From the NCBI GenBank assembly GCA_905215945.1, contig CAJMRZ010000037.1, positions 1 to 10,525 on the forward strand: DNA of 10,525 nucleotides, in the 5' to 3' direction. Positions 1 to 6,471 of this stretch are shown piece by piece; the stretch's first letter is position 1, and each line of letters starts with the position of its first letter. The translations under genes were made by a program, and so were the position numbers. The stretch is from an uncultured bacterium. GTDB lineage: Bacteria > Actinomycetota > Coriobacteriia > Coriobacteriales > Coriobacteriaceae. The notes beneath the pieces are model-generated. The model did not search any database. It saw nothing but the letters and a program-made list of their open reading frames with translations, and was not told where the DNA came from.

Positions 1-144
1 CGGCAGCACGCGACTCGCGTGATAGTCGTCAAACAGCTTGCCGCCAAACTCCAAATAGAGTTTGCCGCCAAACTGCGAGATGCGCTCCTTAATATGAGCG
101 GCCTGCAGCTCGATATATTTCGCGTTGTCGAAACCCTGGCGCAT
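1..144 (-). CDS. DUF1846 / UPF0371 family protein, N-terminal fragment
   Basis: The first 48 codons of a gene that continues beyond the left edge. The translation begins [18 protein letters not shown] and contains [20 protein letters not shown], the characteristic N-terminal signature of the DUF1846 (UPF0371) family, proteins of about 500 residues common in Firmicutes and Coriobacteriia. The family's biochemical role is not established to my knowledge, so I assign none. The ATG at 144-142 is chosen because it matches the usual family N-terminus and follows a GGGAG ribosome-binding site (151-155) at a 6-nt spacing. A perfect TATAAT -10 box lies about 40 nt upstream. The gene is separated from the arc cluster by about 600 bp containing terminator-like and repeat structures, so it is probably transcribed independently. 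Family assignment is confident; only the N-terminus is visible. Confidence 0.85.
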   Translation of the reverse strand, partial: MRQGFDNAKYIELQAAHIKERISQFGGKLYLEFGGKLFDDYHASRVLP

Positions 145-183
145 ATATGGCTCCCGTCCCGTTTCCAATTAATGTTCTAGGCG

Positions 184-189
184 ATTATA
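184..189 (-). promoter_or_regulatory. -10 box of the DUF1846 gene promoter
   Basis: The minus strand reads TATAAT here, a perfect sigma-70-type -10 hexamer, about 40 nt upstream of the DUF1846 start codon. This would give a leader of roughly 33 nt. No good -35 hexamer stands at 16-18 bp; TTGGGG and TTGGGC nearby are spaced too short or too long. The call rests on the -10 match and its position. Confidence 0.5.
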
Positions 190-251
190 ACGGAGCAGAC
201 CCTCCCCAACGCCCAAGCAATCAACTGGCACCAACCAAACACGCCATCGAT

Positions 252-320
252 AAGTTGCGGTGAAATAGTTCCCGTTTAACCCCTCAAGACGGCCAAACAG
301 GAACTATTCCACCGCAACTT
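252..320. repeat. 26-bp-arm inverted repeat (long intergenic hairpin)
   Basis: Arms 252-277 and 295-320 are reverse complements at 24 of 26 positions, separated by a 17-nt loop. Both mismatches become G-U wobble pairs when the minus strand is transcribed (they are C-A and A-C in a plus-strand RNA), so a minus-strand RNA would fold into an unbroken 26-bp stem. On the plus strand a CCCCTTTTT tract follows the right arm at 321-329, which could let it act as a weak terminator for rightward transcription. No gene on either side obviously needs it. It is more likely a dispersed palindromic repeat or the hairpin of an untranslated RNA. Confidence 0.7.
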
Positions 321-355
321 CCCCTTTTTGGTTCAAACAAACCTGGCCTTTGTAT

Positions 356-455
356 CAATAATGGAAACGTCGCAGGTTGAGCATAAGCCAGCGAAAGCCC
401 GCCAGAGTAGGCAAAGCGCCCTCTGCACCAACAATGGAAAGCGCCGCAGGCAGAG
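356..455. repeat. Imperfect direct repeat pair
   Basis: Positions 356-381 and 429-455 share the pattern CAAyAATGGAAA followed, with one inserted base in the second copy, by CGyCGCAGG and GAG. About 22 of 26 positions match and the copies are about 73 bp apart. A short 7-bp stem (420-426 with 450-456) overlaps the second copy. The pair sits between two palindromic elements and has no convincing coding function. It is probably part of the same decayed intergenic repeat region. Confidence 0.45.
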
Positions 456-467
456 GACGGACAGCGA

Positions 468-567
468 GCGCCGTCCAGAACGTACAAGTTGGCATGAAAA
501 AGGCGAGGCATAGACCTTTTGGTCATGCCTTGCCTTTTGAATGACAAATTGTCGTTCTGGACGGCGC
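468..567. repeat. MITE-like near-palindromic element of 100 bp
   Basis: The ends are perfect 15-bp inverted repeats (468-482 and 553-567, GCGCCGTCCAGAACG and its complement). Pairing resumes inside with small bulges. The centre is a strong stem: 498-516 with 521-538, closed by a TTTT loop, with one G-U pair and one bulged A. Most of the 100 bp therefore folds back on itself. It encodes nothing convincing: the overlapping ORFs on both strands are low-quality and arise from the repeat itself. A palindromic intergenic repeat or miniature inverted-repeat element is the best reading; no clear target-site duplication is visible. Confidence 0.6.
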
Positions 568-616
568 GTAGCGTCGACCGGTTCCGCGGTTTGGTAAAAC
601 GCCGGAACACAAGAGC

Positions 617-647
617 GCCCCCTCCCGCGCACGGAACGGAAGGGGGC
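617..647 (-). terminator. Probable rho-independent terminator of the arc cluster
   Basis: Minus-strand RNA forms a 10-bp stem (647-638 with 626-617) with one U-G wobble and an 11-nt loop. In plus-strand RNA the same position is an A-C mismatch, which favours leftward function. The following bases (GCTCTTGTGTT) are only modestly U-rich. It lies about 100 nt behind the arcD stop codon, the last gene of the cluster. Confidence 0.5.
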
Positions 648-663
648 TAAAGGTAGGAGTCTA

Positions 664-749
664 CCGGTGGGTTGACCCCACCGGACAGACGATGACCAGG
701 TGATCCTTTACAGGATCGTCAAGGTTTCCGTGGGGTACCCGTTGGGTAC
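664..749 (-). other. Three consecutive small hairpins in the arcD 3' untranslated region
   Basis: Directly behind the arcD stop codon lie a 6-bp stem at 735-749 (GTACCC/GGGTAC), a 6-bp stem at 702-717 (GATCCT/AGGATC) and an 8-bp stem at 664-684 (CCGGTGGG/CCCACCGG). None is followed by a U-tract. They probably protect the 3' end of the transcript or help folding before the terminator at 617-647. Confidence 0.45.
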
Positions 750-2228
750 TTAGAGCAACACGCAGGCGACGGTCAGGATGATGGCGCAGACGACGGAGAG
801 CGCGACGATGAGCTTAAGGGCAAACTTGAGCCAGGTCGTCCACTCGATCTTGGCCAGGGCGAGACCGCCCATGATGGCGCCGGAGGTCGGGGTGAACAGG
901 TTCACGACACCGATGGCGGCAGAGAAGATCATGACCATGACCTCGGGCGAGAAGCCGAGCTTAACAGCCAGCGGTCCCATGATGGGCATGGAGACGGTGG
1001 CCATACCGGAGGTCGAGGGGATCAGGAAGGACAGGCCGAAGTAGACCAGGAAGCTCATGGGAGCGAAGATCACACCGGACAGGCCAGCCAGGGCATTGGC
1101 GGCAGCGTCGAGGACGTAGACGTCGAGGCCGGTGTTAGCCATGAGGACGGAGATACCACGAGCGAGGGCGATGACGAGAACAACGGACATCATGTCGGCA
1201 GCGCCGGTAATGAAGGTGTTGACGATCTGCTTCTCGGACAGGCCACCGATGATACCGATCAGGACAGCCATGAGGAAGAACCAGGTGGAAGCCTCGTCGA
1301 AGTACCACTGGCCAATGGGCAGGCCGGTGATCAGGGCAGACCAGCCCTGGACGACGGCGTTACCGTCGGCATCGTAGACAGCGCCAGCGTCAAAGAAGTT
1401 GGCGACGCCCTCGTTGAGGTCGGCCAGCGGGATGAAGCCGACGATCATGACGACGAAGGTGAAGGCAAAGGCGATCAGAACACCCTTCTGACGACCGGTG
1501 AGCTTGACCTCATTGTGAACCTCGGAAGCAGCCTTGCCGTGAGCCTCTTCGGCGTCCTTGAGCTCCTGCATCGACAGGATGGTGGAACCCTTGTCAGCCT
1601 TGACCTTCTTGGCATAGCTCATGACGAAGAAGATGGACATAGCAGTGGTAACAATCCACAGGACGGCACCGAGGCCGATGATGATGGACTGGTTGACCTC
1701 AATGCCAACGCCGGTCAGAGCGTCGACGGCAGCGCCGACGGCGAACGGGTTAACCGTGGAGCCCAGGCAGCCGCAGCCAGCGCCGAGCAGGACGGTAGCG
1801 GCACCGACCATGGGGTCGAAGCCAGCAGCCATCATGGTAGCGGCGAGCAGGGCGTAGAAGGGAACGGTCTCCTCGCACATACCATAGGTGGTACCACCGA
1901 GGGAGAAGATGAGCATCAGCACGGGAATGAGCATGATCTCATTACCCTTAAGCTTCTGCACCAGGACGGCGATGCCGTTGTCCAGGGCGCCGGTCTCGGT
2001 CATCATACCGAGGAAGCCGCCCAGGATCATAACGAAGAGGCAGACGGGCAGAGCGTCAGCGAAGCCCTTAATCGGGGCGGTGCAGAAATCGCTCAGACGG
2101 GCGGCAGTAACCGCGCCACCGGACGTGCCGGAGACGATAACGGTAATCACTGCGACAATTGCCAGCAGAGCAAGAAGAATGGTGAACGATGAAGGCATAC
2201 CGCGCTTTTTCTTAGCGGTCTCAGTCAT
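750..2228 (-). CDS. arcD: ArcD-like arginine/ornithine antiporter, YfcC family
   Basis: A 492-residue polytopic membrane protein of the YfcC / DcuC-like (PF03606) family, to which the streptococcal ArcD proteins also belong. It has a short basic N-terminus and roughly 12 hydrophobic segments starting at residue 14. Family-type conserved stretches are GGTTYGMCEETVPFY (111-125), GSTVNPFA (156-163), IPSTSGMATVSMPIMGPLA (403-421) and FTPTSGAIMG (445-454). A charged loop (about 207-248) separates two halves. By position behind arcB it should exchange external arginine for internal ornithine, but substrate is inferred from context; members of this family also carry other substrates. The ATG at 2228-2226 is chosen over two upstream in-frame ATGs because an AAGGGGGG ribosome-binding site (2238-2246) sits just before it; the ATG nine codons upstream would precede that site. 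It is the last gene of the cluster. Confidence 0.8.
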   Translation of the reverse strand: MTETAKKKRGMPSSFTILLALLAIVAVITVIVSGTSGGAVTAARLSDFCTAPIKGFADALPVCLFVMILGGFLGMMTETGALDNGIAVLVQKLKGNEIMLIPVLMLIFSLGGTTYGMCEETVPFYALLAATMMAAGFDPMVGAATVLLGAGCGCLGSTVNPFAVGAAVDALTGVGIEVNQSIIIGLGAVLWIVTTAMSIFFVMSYAKKVKADKGSTILSMQELKDAEEAHGKAASEVHNEVKLTGRQKGVLIAFAFTFVVMIVGFIPLADLNEGVANFFDAGAVYDADGNAVVQGWSALITGLPIGQWYFDEASTWFFLMAVLIGIIGGLSEKQIVNTFITGAADMMSVVLVIALARGISVLMANTGLDVYVLDAAANALAGLSGVIFAPMSFLVYFGLSFLIPSTSGMATVSMPIMGPLAVKLGFSPEVMVMIFSAAIGVVNLFTPTSGAIMGGLALAKIEWTTWLKFALKLIVALSVVCAIILTVACVLL

Positions 2229-2261
2229 AGTTCTCATCCCCCCTTCATAAATCATTTACTG

Positions 2262-2312
2262 ATCTCGCCAGAAGCGGCTCTTCCGTGCCGTGCCTGCCGC
2301 CTGGTGCGAGAT
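2262..2312 (-). other. Structured leader of arcD
   Basis: Complementary segments ATCTCGC (2262-2268) and GCGAGAT (2306-2312) enclose a second stem, GCGGC (2274-2278) with GCCGC (2296-2300). The resulting two-tier hairpin would lie 30-80 nt upstream of the arcD start. It does not look like a riboswitch that I recognise. It could stabilise a processed arcD message or affect its translation. Confidence 0.35.
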
Positions 2313-2328
2313 ATTTACCAGACAAAGC

Positions 2329-2360
2329 CGCTCGGGGTGTGCAGCAAGACACCCCGAGCG
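2329..2360 (-). terminator. Terminator-like hairpin behind arcB
   Basis: A perfect 12-bp GC-rich stem (2360-2349 with 2340-2329) with an 8-nt loop starts 15 nt after the arcB stop codon. Minus-strand RNA continues GCTTTGTCTGG, a weak U-tract. Because arcD follows in the same direction without an obvious promoter of its own, it may be a leaky terminator or processing hairpin that lowers arcD expression relative to arcB. Confidence 0.65.
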
Positions 2361-2375
2361 AGATGCTAGATGCTC

Positions 2376-3371
2376 TTACTTGAGCGTGGCGTACATGACA
2401 GCCTTGATGGTGTGCATGCGGTTCTCGGCCTCGTCGAAGACCTTGGAAGCGGGGCTCTCGAAGACCTCGTCGGTGACCTCCTGCTCGGTGATGCCGAACT
2501 GCTCGCACTTCTCGGCGCCAATGGTGGTGTTGGTGTCGTGGAAGCTGGGCAGGCAGTGCAGGAAGATGGCACCCGGGTTGGCCATAGCCATGACCTCGGA
2601 GGTAACACGATACGGGGTGAGCTGAGCGATGCGCTCGGCCCAGACCTCGTCGGGCTCGCCCATGGAGACCCACACGTCGGTGTAGATAACGTCGGCACCG
2701 GTGACGCCGTCCTTGACGTCGGTGGTCAGCTTGATGGTGCAACCGTTGGCCTCGGCGATGGGCTTGCAGGCCTCGATGACGTCGTCGGCGGGCATGCACT
2801 CCTCGGGGCCGCAGGCCACGAAGTTCATGCCGAGCTTGGAGCAGACGACCATGAGGGAGCGAGCGACGTTGTTCTTGCAGTCGCCCATGAAGACGAGGGT
2901 CTTGCCCTTGATGTCGTAGTTGAAGTTCTCCTGGACGGTCAGGATATCGGCGAGCATCTGGGTGGGATGCCACTCAGTGGTCAGGCCGTTCCACACGGGC
3001 ACGCCGGACTTAGCAGCGAGCTCCTCGACGTCGTCCTGGGCAAAGCCACGGAACTCGATGCCGTCATACATGCGGCCGAGAACGCGGGCGGTGTCCTCGA
3101 TGGACTCCTTCTTGCCCATCTGCGACGAACCGGGATCGAGATAGGTCACGCCCATGCCCAGGTCCATGCCGCCGACCTCGAAGGCGCAGCGGGTACGAGT
3201 GGAGGTCTTCTGGAAGAGCAGAGCGATGTTCTTGCCCTCGAGATAGCGATGCGGAACGCCAGCGCGCTTCATATCCTTGAAGTTCTTGGAGAGCTTGAGC
3301 AGGTACTCGATCTCCTCGGTGGTGAGGTCGAGAAGCTTGAGGAAGCTACGGCCGGAGAGGTTAACACCCAT
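2376..3371 (-). CDS. arcB: Ornithine carbamoyltransferase, catabolic context
   Basis: 331 residues, the usual length of ornithine carbamoyltransferases. In the ADI pathway it runs in the phosphorolytic direction: citrulline plus phosphate gives ornithine and carbamoyl phosphate in the cytoplasm. Visible signature motifs are the carbamoyl-phosphate loop STRTR (57-61), HPTQ (135-138), DVWVSMG (232-238, ornithine side) and HCLP (272-275) with the catalytic cysteine 273; Arg318 lies in the C-terminal NRMH segment. The start is fixed by an AAAGGA ribosome-binding site (about 3381-3386) 8-9 nt upstream. It sits between arcA copy 1 (105 nt upstream) and arcD (147 nt downstream), with hairpins on both sides. 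The gene name arcB rather than argF rests on the cluster; sequence alone does not separate the anabolic from the catabolic enzyme. Confidence 0.93.
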   Translation of the reverse strand: MGVNLSGRSFLKLLDLTTEEIEYLLKLSKNFKDMKRAGVPHRYLEGKNIALLFQKTSTRTRCAFEVGGMDLGMGVTYLDPGSSQMGKKESIEDTARVLGRMYDGIEFRGFAQDDVEELAAKSGVPVWNGLTTEWHPTQMLADILTVQENFNYDIKGKTLVFMGDCKNNVARSLMVVCSKLGMNFVACGPEECMPADDVIEACKPIAEANGCTIKLTTDVKDGVTGADVIYTDVWVSMGEPDEVWAERIAQLTPYRVTSEVMAMANPGAIFLHCLPSFHDTNTTIGAEKCEQFGITEQEVTDEVFESPASKVFDEAENRMHTIKAVMYATLK

Positions 3372-3416
3372 GGTTCGATTCCTTTCGAAGAAATGAATTA
3401 CGTAAGTATCAGTGTT

Positions 3417-3464
3417 GCCCGTTTAACGGGCGAAGCCGGTGCGGTTGTAGGGGGACCGCACCGG
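3417..3464 (-). terminator. Paired hairpins behind arcA copy 1
   Basis: Behind the arcA stop, minus-strand RNA forms a perfect 10-bp stem (3464-3455 with 3445-3436, 9-nt loop), followed at once by a second palindrome GCCCGTT-N-AACGGGC (3417-3431). Neither is followed by a U-run. This argues for a processing, stability or partial-termination element rather than a strong terminator, and would allow readthrough from arcA into arcB. Confidence 0.5.
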
Positions 3465-3476
3465 AAACGGAAAGAC

Positions 3477-4718
3477 TTAGAGGTCCTCGCGCCAGAAGGG
3501 CATGCTCATGCAGCGCGGGCCGCCGCGGCCGCGGGAGAGCTCGGCGGAGGGCACGACGAGAAGGTCCAGGCCCTCCTTGTACAGCACGTCGTTGGTGACG
3601 GTGTTGCGGGCGTAGACGCAGATCTTGCCGGGCTCGACGCACAGGGTGTTGGAGCCGTCGTTCCACTGCTCGCGGGAGGCCGCGATCGGGTCGCCGCCGC
3701 CGCAGGGGATCAGCTTGACCTGGTCGACGCCGGTGGCGTCCTCCAGGACGTGCTCGAGGGTGTCCTCGATCAGGCGGATGTTCACGTCGCCCGGGTTCTT
3801 GCCGGCGGTCAGCTCGTAGACGCGCAGGGTGCCCATGATGGCGGGGTGGATCGTGAACTTATCGACGTCGATCTGGGTGAAGACCGTGTCGAGGTGCATG
3901 AAGGCGCGCGAGACCGGGATGTCGAAGGCCAGGATGCGCTCGACCTTGGAGTCGGAGTTCCAGAAGATGTTCTGGGCCATGACGTCGATCGCGGCGGCCT
4001 GGGTGCGCTGGGAGATGCCGACGGCGAGGGTCTTCTCGTTGATGTTCAGCACGTCGCCGCCCTCGGTGTGGAACTGGCAGTCGCGGCGGAAGTACAGCGA
4101 GACGTCCTTGTAGTCGGGGTGGTACTTGAAGATGTACTTGCCGTACAGGGTCTCGCGGTTGCGGGTGACCGAGTACATGCGGTTGAGGTTGACGCCCTCG
4201 CCGACGACCGCGAACGGGTCGCGGGTGAAGTAGAGGTTGGGCATCGGGTCGATGATCAGGTCGGACTCGGACTCGGAGTTGACCAGGGAGTCGAGGGTCG
4301 TGGACGCCGTGAGGGGCATGTCGATCTCGGACTTGGTCATGCCGGCCATGGTCTTCTTGACGAACTCGAGGTTGTCCTCGATGGAGTCCAGCTTCTCGCG
4401 GACGATCTGCGGCATGTGCTGGCCGCGGATGCCGGCCTCGGCGATGTACTGGTCGGTGAACTCGGCGCGGGCGCCGGGGACCTGGTCGAACACCTCGGCG
4501 ACGAGGTTCTCGAGATAGAGGACCTCCACGCCCTGGTCCCTCAGGATCTGGGCGAAGGTGTCGTGCTCCTGCTGCGCGACCTCCAGGAACGGGACGTCGT
4601 CGAACAGGAGTCGCTCGAGCTCGTCGGGCGGCAGGTTGAGGAGCTCGTCGCCGGGACGGTGCAGGCAGACCTTCCTGAGCTTGCCGATCTCGGAAGGCAC
4701 GTGCAGACCTTTCGTCAT
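3477..4718 (-). CDS. arcA: Arginine deiminase, copy 1
   Basis: 413-residue cytoplasmic arginine deiminase, hydrolysing L-arginine to L-citrulline and ammonia, the first ADI step. Catalytic elements of the guanidino-modifying enzyme fold are all present: Asp167 in FTRDPFA, Glu219 in FHTEGGD, His275 and Asp277 in MHLDT, and the nucleophile Cys403 in GGPRCMSMP close to the C-terminus. Length is normal for the family. The start follows AAAGGTAGGAGGCC, a purine-rich ribosome-binding region. The gene is identical base for base to the second copy at 6566-7807 except for the stop codon (TAA here). Third codon positions are almost entirely G or C, visibly more so than in arcB, arcD or arcT. It has its own promoter region (4801-4867), and arcB follows 105 nt downstream. 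Confidence 0.97.
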   Translation of the reverse strand: MTKGLHVPSEIGKLRKVCLHRPGDELLNLPPDELERLLFDDVPFLEVAQQEHDTFAQILRDQGVEVLYLENLVAEVFDQVPGARAEFTDQYIAEAGIRGQHMPQIVREKLDSIEDNLEFVKKTMAGMTKSEIDMPLTASTTLDSLVNSESESDLIIDPMPNLYFTRDPFAVVGEGVNLNRMYSVTRNRETLYGKYIFKYHPDYKDVSLYFRRDCQFHTEGGDVLNINEKTLAVGISQRTQAAAIDVMAQNIFWNSDSKVERILAFDIPVSRAFMHLDTVFTQIDVDKFTIHPAIMGTLRVYELTAGKNPGDVNIRLIEDTLEHVLEDATGVDQVKLIPCGGGDPIAASREQWNDGSNTLCVEPGKICVYARNTVTNDVLYKEGLDLLVVPSAELSRGRGGPRCMSMPFWREDL

Positions 4719-4742
4719 GGCCTCCTACCTTTCTTTCGGGCC
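3478..4742 (-). repeat. 1265-bp direct repeat, copy A (arcA copy 1 plus ribosome-binding site)
   Basis: This block is identical by eye to 6567-7831, line by line, in the same orientation and offset by 3089 bp. It starts one base inside the stop codon and ends 24 bp upstream of the start codon, just inside a leader hairpin. Outside both edges similarity drops at once. Recombination between the copies would remove or amplify a 3089-bp unit containing one arcA and arcT. Confidence 0.95.
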
Positions 4743-4754
4743 CTTGTCAGGGCC
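4739..4754 (-). promoter_or_regulatory. Leader hairpin before the arcA copy 1 ribosome-binding site
   Basis: Minus-strand RNA forms GGCCCT-GACA-AGGGCC, a perfect 6-bp stem with a tetraloop, ending about 20 nt before the start codon. The other arcA leader has a different hairpin (GGCC-GAAA-GGCC) at the same place. Conservation of a stem despite sequence change suggests a role in message stability or translation. Confidence 0.45.
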
Positions 4755-4800
4755 GATTCGTTAGCGCCCCTCCGTGTGAGGCGTTATTGCTGACGACATA

Positions 4801-4867
4801 TTTATATCCAAAATCAGCTCATACTTCCACCTTGCCCCCGAACGGTTTTTTATAGGGGGTGAACGGC
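4801..4867 (-). promoter_or_regulatory. Promoter and putative operator of arcA copy 1
   Basis: On the minus strand the -10 box is TATAAA (4801-4806) and a weak -35, TGGAAG (4824-4829), lies 17 bp away, giving a leader of about 75 nt. Upstream are two copies of one motif: ACCGTTCGGG (4837-4846) and GCCGTTCACC (4858-4867), exactly 21 bp apart. The nearer begins 40 bp upstream of the -10 box. The same geometry is kept upstream of arcA copy 2, although intervening bases differ. A weak -35 with upstream tandem sites in helical phase fits an activator. A TATAAAA run between the motifs occurs only in this copy. Confidence 0.6.
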
Positions 4868-5081
4868 ATACACATATACTTCACGCATGGCACACTTCAT
4901 CTTAATAAAGCGTATTTACGTGCTTAAACGCGTTTTCAATCCTAAAATCAAATGGAACTAAACTTTGCTAAACCACCCTCATATTGCATATTTCCAATAA
5001 AGCTATGAATAGAATTAGCGGTTCATACCGTGTCTCAACCATTTTCATTTTTATTCAGAAAAAAGTTTGTCCTATTCATTT
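4868..5081. other. AT-rich gene-free spacer
   Basis: No credible ORF, tRNA or repeat is visible. The stretch is much more AT-rich than the neighbouring genes. It contains scattered TGAAT/ATTCA pentamers (5006-5010, 5053-5057, 5074-5078), which resemble half-sites of ArgR-type boxes but do not form a full palindromic box. A similar AT-rich zone with ATTCA pentamers occurs at about the same distance upstream of arcA copy 2. Confidence 0.4.
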
Positions 5082-5107
5082 CTGGTAAACAAATTACCGT
5101 TTACCAG
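5082..5107. promoter_or_regulatory. Operator-like 9-bp inverted repeat
   Basis: CTGGTAAAC (5082-5090) and GTTTACCAG (5099-5107) are perfect inverted repeats around an 8-bp centre. Arm spacing of about 17 bp centre to centre is typical of a dimeric helix-turn-helix regulator site. It overlaps the first member of the motif pair at 5096-5126. The regulator is unknown. Confidence 0.45.
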
Positions 5108-5126
5108 ACGCTTGATACCGTTCACC
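5096..5126 (+). promoter_or_regulatory. Third 21-bp-spaced ACCGTTYACC motif pair
   Basis: ACCGTTTACC (5096-5105) and ACCGTTCACC (5117-5126) match at 9 of 10 positions and are 21 bp apart, the same spacing as in both arcA promoters but on the opposite strand. No gene lies downstream on the plus strand before the terminator at 5205-5242. It may be a distal site for the arcA copy 1 promoter, about 300 bp away. Confidence 0.5.
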
Positions 5127-5204
5127 GGAAACTCAGTATAAGGCCCAGCGGATACCGACTCGTTTTACGGCTCCATTTGTAACAACTTGACTTCTCGGTA
5201 TAGA

Positions 5205-5242
5205 AAAACGGACCCGCTTCACTAGGGAAACGGGTCCGTTTT
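5205..5242 (-). terminator. Rho-independent terminator of the arcT unit
   Basis: A perfect 12-bp stem (5205-5216 with 5231-5242) with a 14-nt loop. Minus-strand RNA ends in GTTTTTCTAT, a good U-tract, about 50 nt behind the arcT stop codon. The plus strand also shows GTTTTCG, so weak bidirectional function is possible. Confidence 0.8.
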
Positions 5243-5291
5243 CGATTATCTTCGGCTAATTTGGATAAGGCCCTCGAAGATCATCGGAATC

Positions 5292-6416
5292 CTAGCGATC
5301 AAACTCCGCCAGTGCCTCGCCCAACAGCCTCAGGCCCTCGCGCAGAACGTCCTCGCTCGCGCAGTAGCCCAGGCGTGCGCCGCAGGGAAGCTCAAAGCGG
5401 CTGCCGGGTACCAGCAGCACTCCCCTCTCGGACAGCAGGCGCTTGCAGAACTCCTCGTCGTCCTCGGGAATATCAAGCTGGATAAACGAGGTGGACACGC
5501 CCTGCGGCGCCGTCCAGGAAACGCGGTGCTGCGTATCGATCCAAGCCTGCGCGATATCGCGGTTGCCAAACACGATCTTGCGATTGCGCTCAAGGATCTT
5601 GTCCTTGTGCTCAAGCACATAGGTCGCCAGGGCATCGTTGAACACGCCGCCGCAGATCATGGTGTAATCGCGATAGGTACGGATGCGGTTGGACACCTCT
5701 TCGTCGGCCACGACCCAGCCCACGCGGGCCGCAGGCGTCGAATAGGTCTTGGACACCGAGTTGGTGACAATGGCATTCTCGTACACGTCAGCCATCGACA
5801 TAAAGGCCTCGGTGTTCTCAAGCGGCAGATACACCTCGTCGCACAGCACGTAGGCGCCCACCGAACGGGCGATCTCGGCAATCTGGCCGAGCGTATCGGC
5901 ATCAAGCACCGTACCGATGGGGTTCGATGCGTTGTTGATGCAGATGAGTCTGGTGTTGGGGCGCACCAAGCGCTTGAGTTCCTCGATATCGGGCTTCCAG
6001 CCGAGTTCCTCGCGAAGCTCCCAATACTCGACCTCGGCGCCGAGCGTACGTGGGATCTCATAGAGCGGCGCGTAGGTGGGCCACTCGGCGATAACATGGT
6101 CGCCGGGCTCGACCACAGCCATGATGGCGTTGAGGTTAGCGCCCGTGCAGCCATTGGTCTGCAGAATGTGATCGGGATTGACCTCGCGACGATACAGCTT
6201 GGCAACCTCGGCCTTAAACTCCGGCGAGCCCTCGATCCAGCCGTAGTTCATCTTCTCGCGGTCCAGGCGCTCGTAGAACGTGGCGCCGTCCTGCTCATCG
6301 AGCGCGCGCAGCTCGCCCATGGTGAGCGACGAGATCGTCGACTGGGCGATGTCCCACGTGGCACTCTTCTCCCAAACGTTGAGCCATTCCTCAACGCCAA
6401 TCGTCTTGATGTCCAT
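5292..6416 (-). CDS. arcT: PLP-dependent class I/II aminotransferase, ArcT-like
   Basis: 374-residue fold-type I PLP enzyme. PLP-site residues are visible: Tyr115 in EWPTYAP (ring stacking), Asn165 in NNASNPIG, Asp193 and Tyr196 in CDEVY, the Schiff-base Lys223 in NSVSKTYS, and the carboxylate-binding Arg348 in GARLGY. The N-terminal stretch (STISSLTMGELRALD, 26-40) recalls capreomycidine synthase (VioD)-like enzymes that act on arginine derivatives; this is from memory and unaligned. Lactic acid bacteria carry a putative transaminase, arcT, in their ADI operons, and the location between two arcA genes fits that role. The substrate is unknown; arginine, citrulline or ornithine are inferred. 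The ATG at 6416-6414 is preferred over one 18 codons upstream because AAGGAG (6424-6429) lies 7 nt before it. Codon use is ordinary, unlike the flanking arcA copies. Confidence 0.8.
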   Translation of the reverse strand: MDIKTIGVEEWLNVWEKSATWDIAQSTISSLTMGELRALDEQDGATFYERLDREKMNYGWIEGSPEFKAEVAKLYRREVNPDHILQTNGCTGANLNAIMAVVEPGDHVIAEWPTYAPLYEIPRTLGAEVEYWELREELGWKPDIEELKRLVRPNTRLICINNASNPIGTVLDADTLGQIAEIARSVGAYVLCDEVYLPLENTEAFMSMADVYENAIVTNSVSKTYSTPAARVGWVVADEEVSNRIRTYRDYTMICGGVFNDALATYVLEHKDKILERNRKIVFGNRDIAQAWIDTQHRVSWTAPQGVSTSFIQLDIPEDDEEFCKRLLSERGVLLVPGSRFELPCGARLGYCASEDVLREGLRLLGEALAEFDR

Positions 6417-6471
6417 GGCCAAGCTCCTTACAAAAGCAGTCATCCAATCGTGTTGACGTTCCTCATACAAG

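Noticed and set aside
284..632. Two overlapping minus-strand ORFs of 108 and 99 codons, and a plus-strand ORF of 61 codons
   Set aside because: All are built from the palindromic and direct repeat elements, have no good ribosome-binding site, and look like the hypothetical proteins produced by intergenic repeats.
145..749. tRNA, riboswitch or CRISPR array in the gene-free region
   Set aside because: No tRNA cloverleaf, no riboswitch core that I recognise and no regularly spaced repeats were found; the structure there is inverted and imperfect direct repeats.
1515..2192. A 225-codon plus-strand open frame over arcD
   Set aside because: Codon-aligned antisense shadow of the transporter, with a low-complexity Gly/Asp/His-rich translation.
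2245..2973. A 242-codon minus-strand frame inside arcB reaching toward arcD
   Set aside because: A shifted frame of arcB with an Arg/His-rich translation and no motif; arcB itself is complete.
2370..4793. An 807-codon open frame on the plus strand spanning arcB, the spacer and arcA copy 1
   Set aside because: It is aligned codon to codon against the sense genes, so it stays open because TTA, CTA and TCA codons are rare in these GC-rich genes. Its translation is a low-complexity Val/Leu/Asp/Gly-rich string with no domain, and real genes occupy the other strand.
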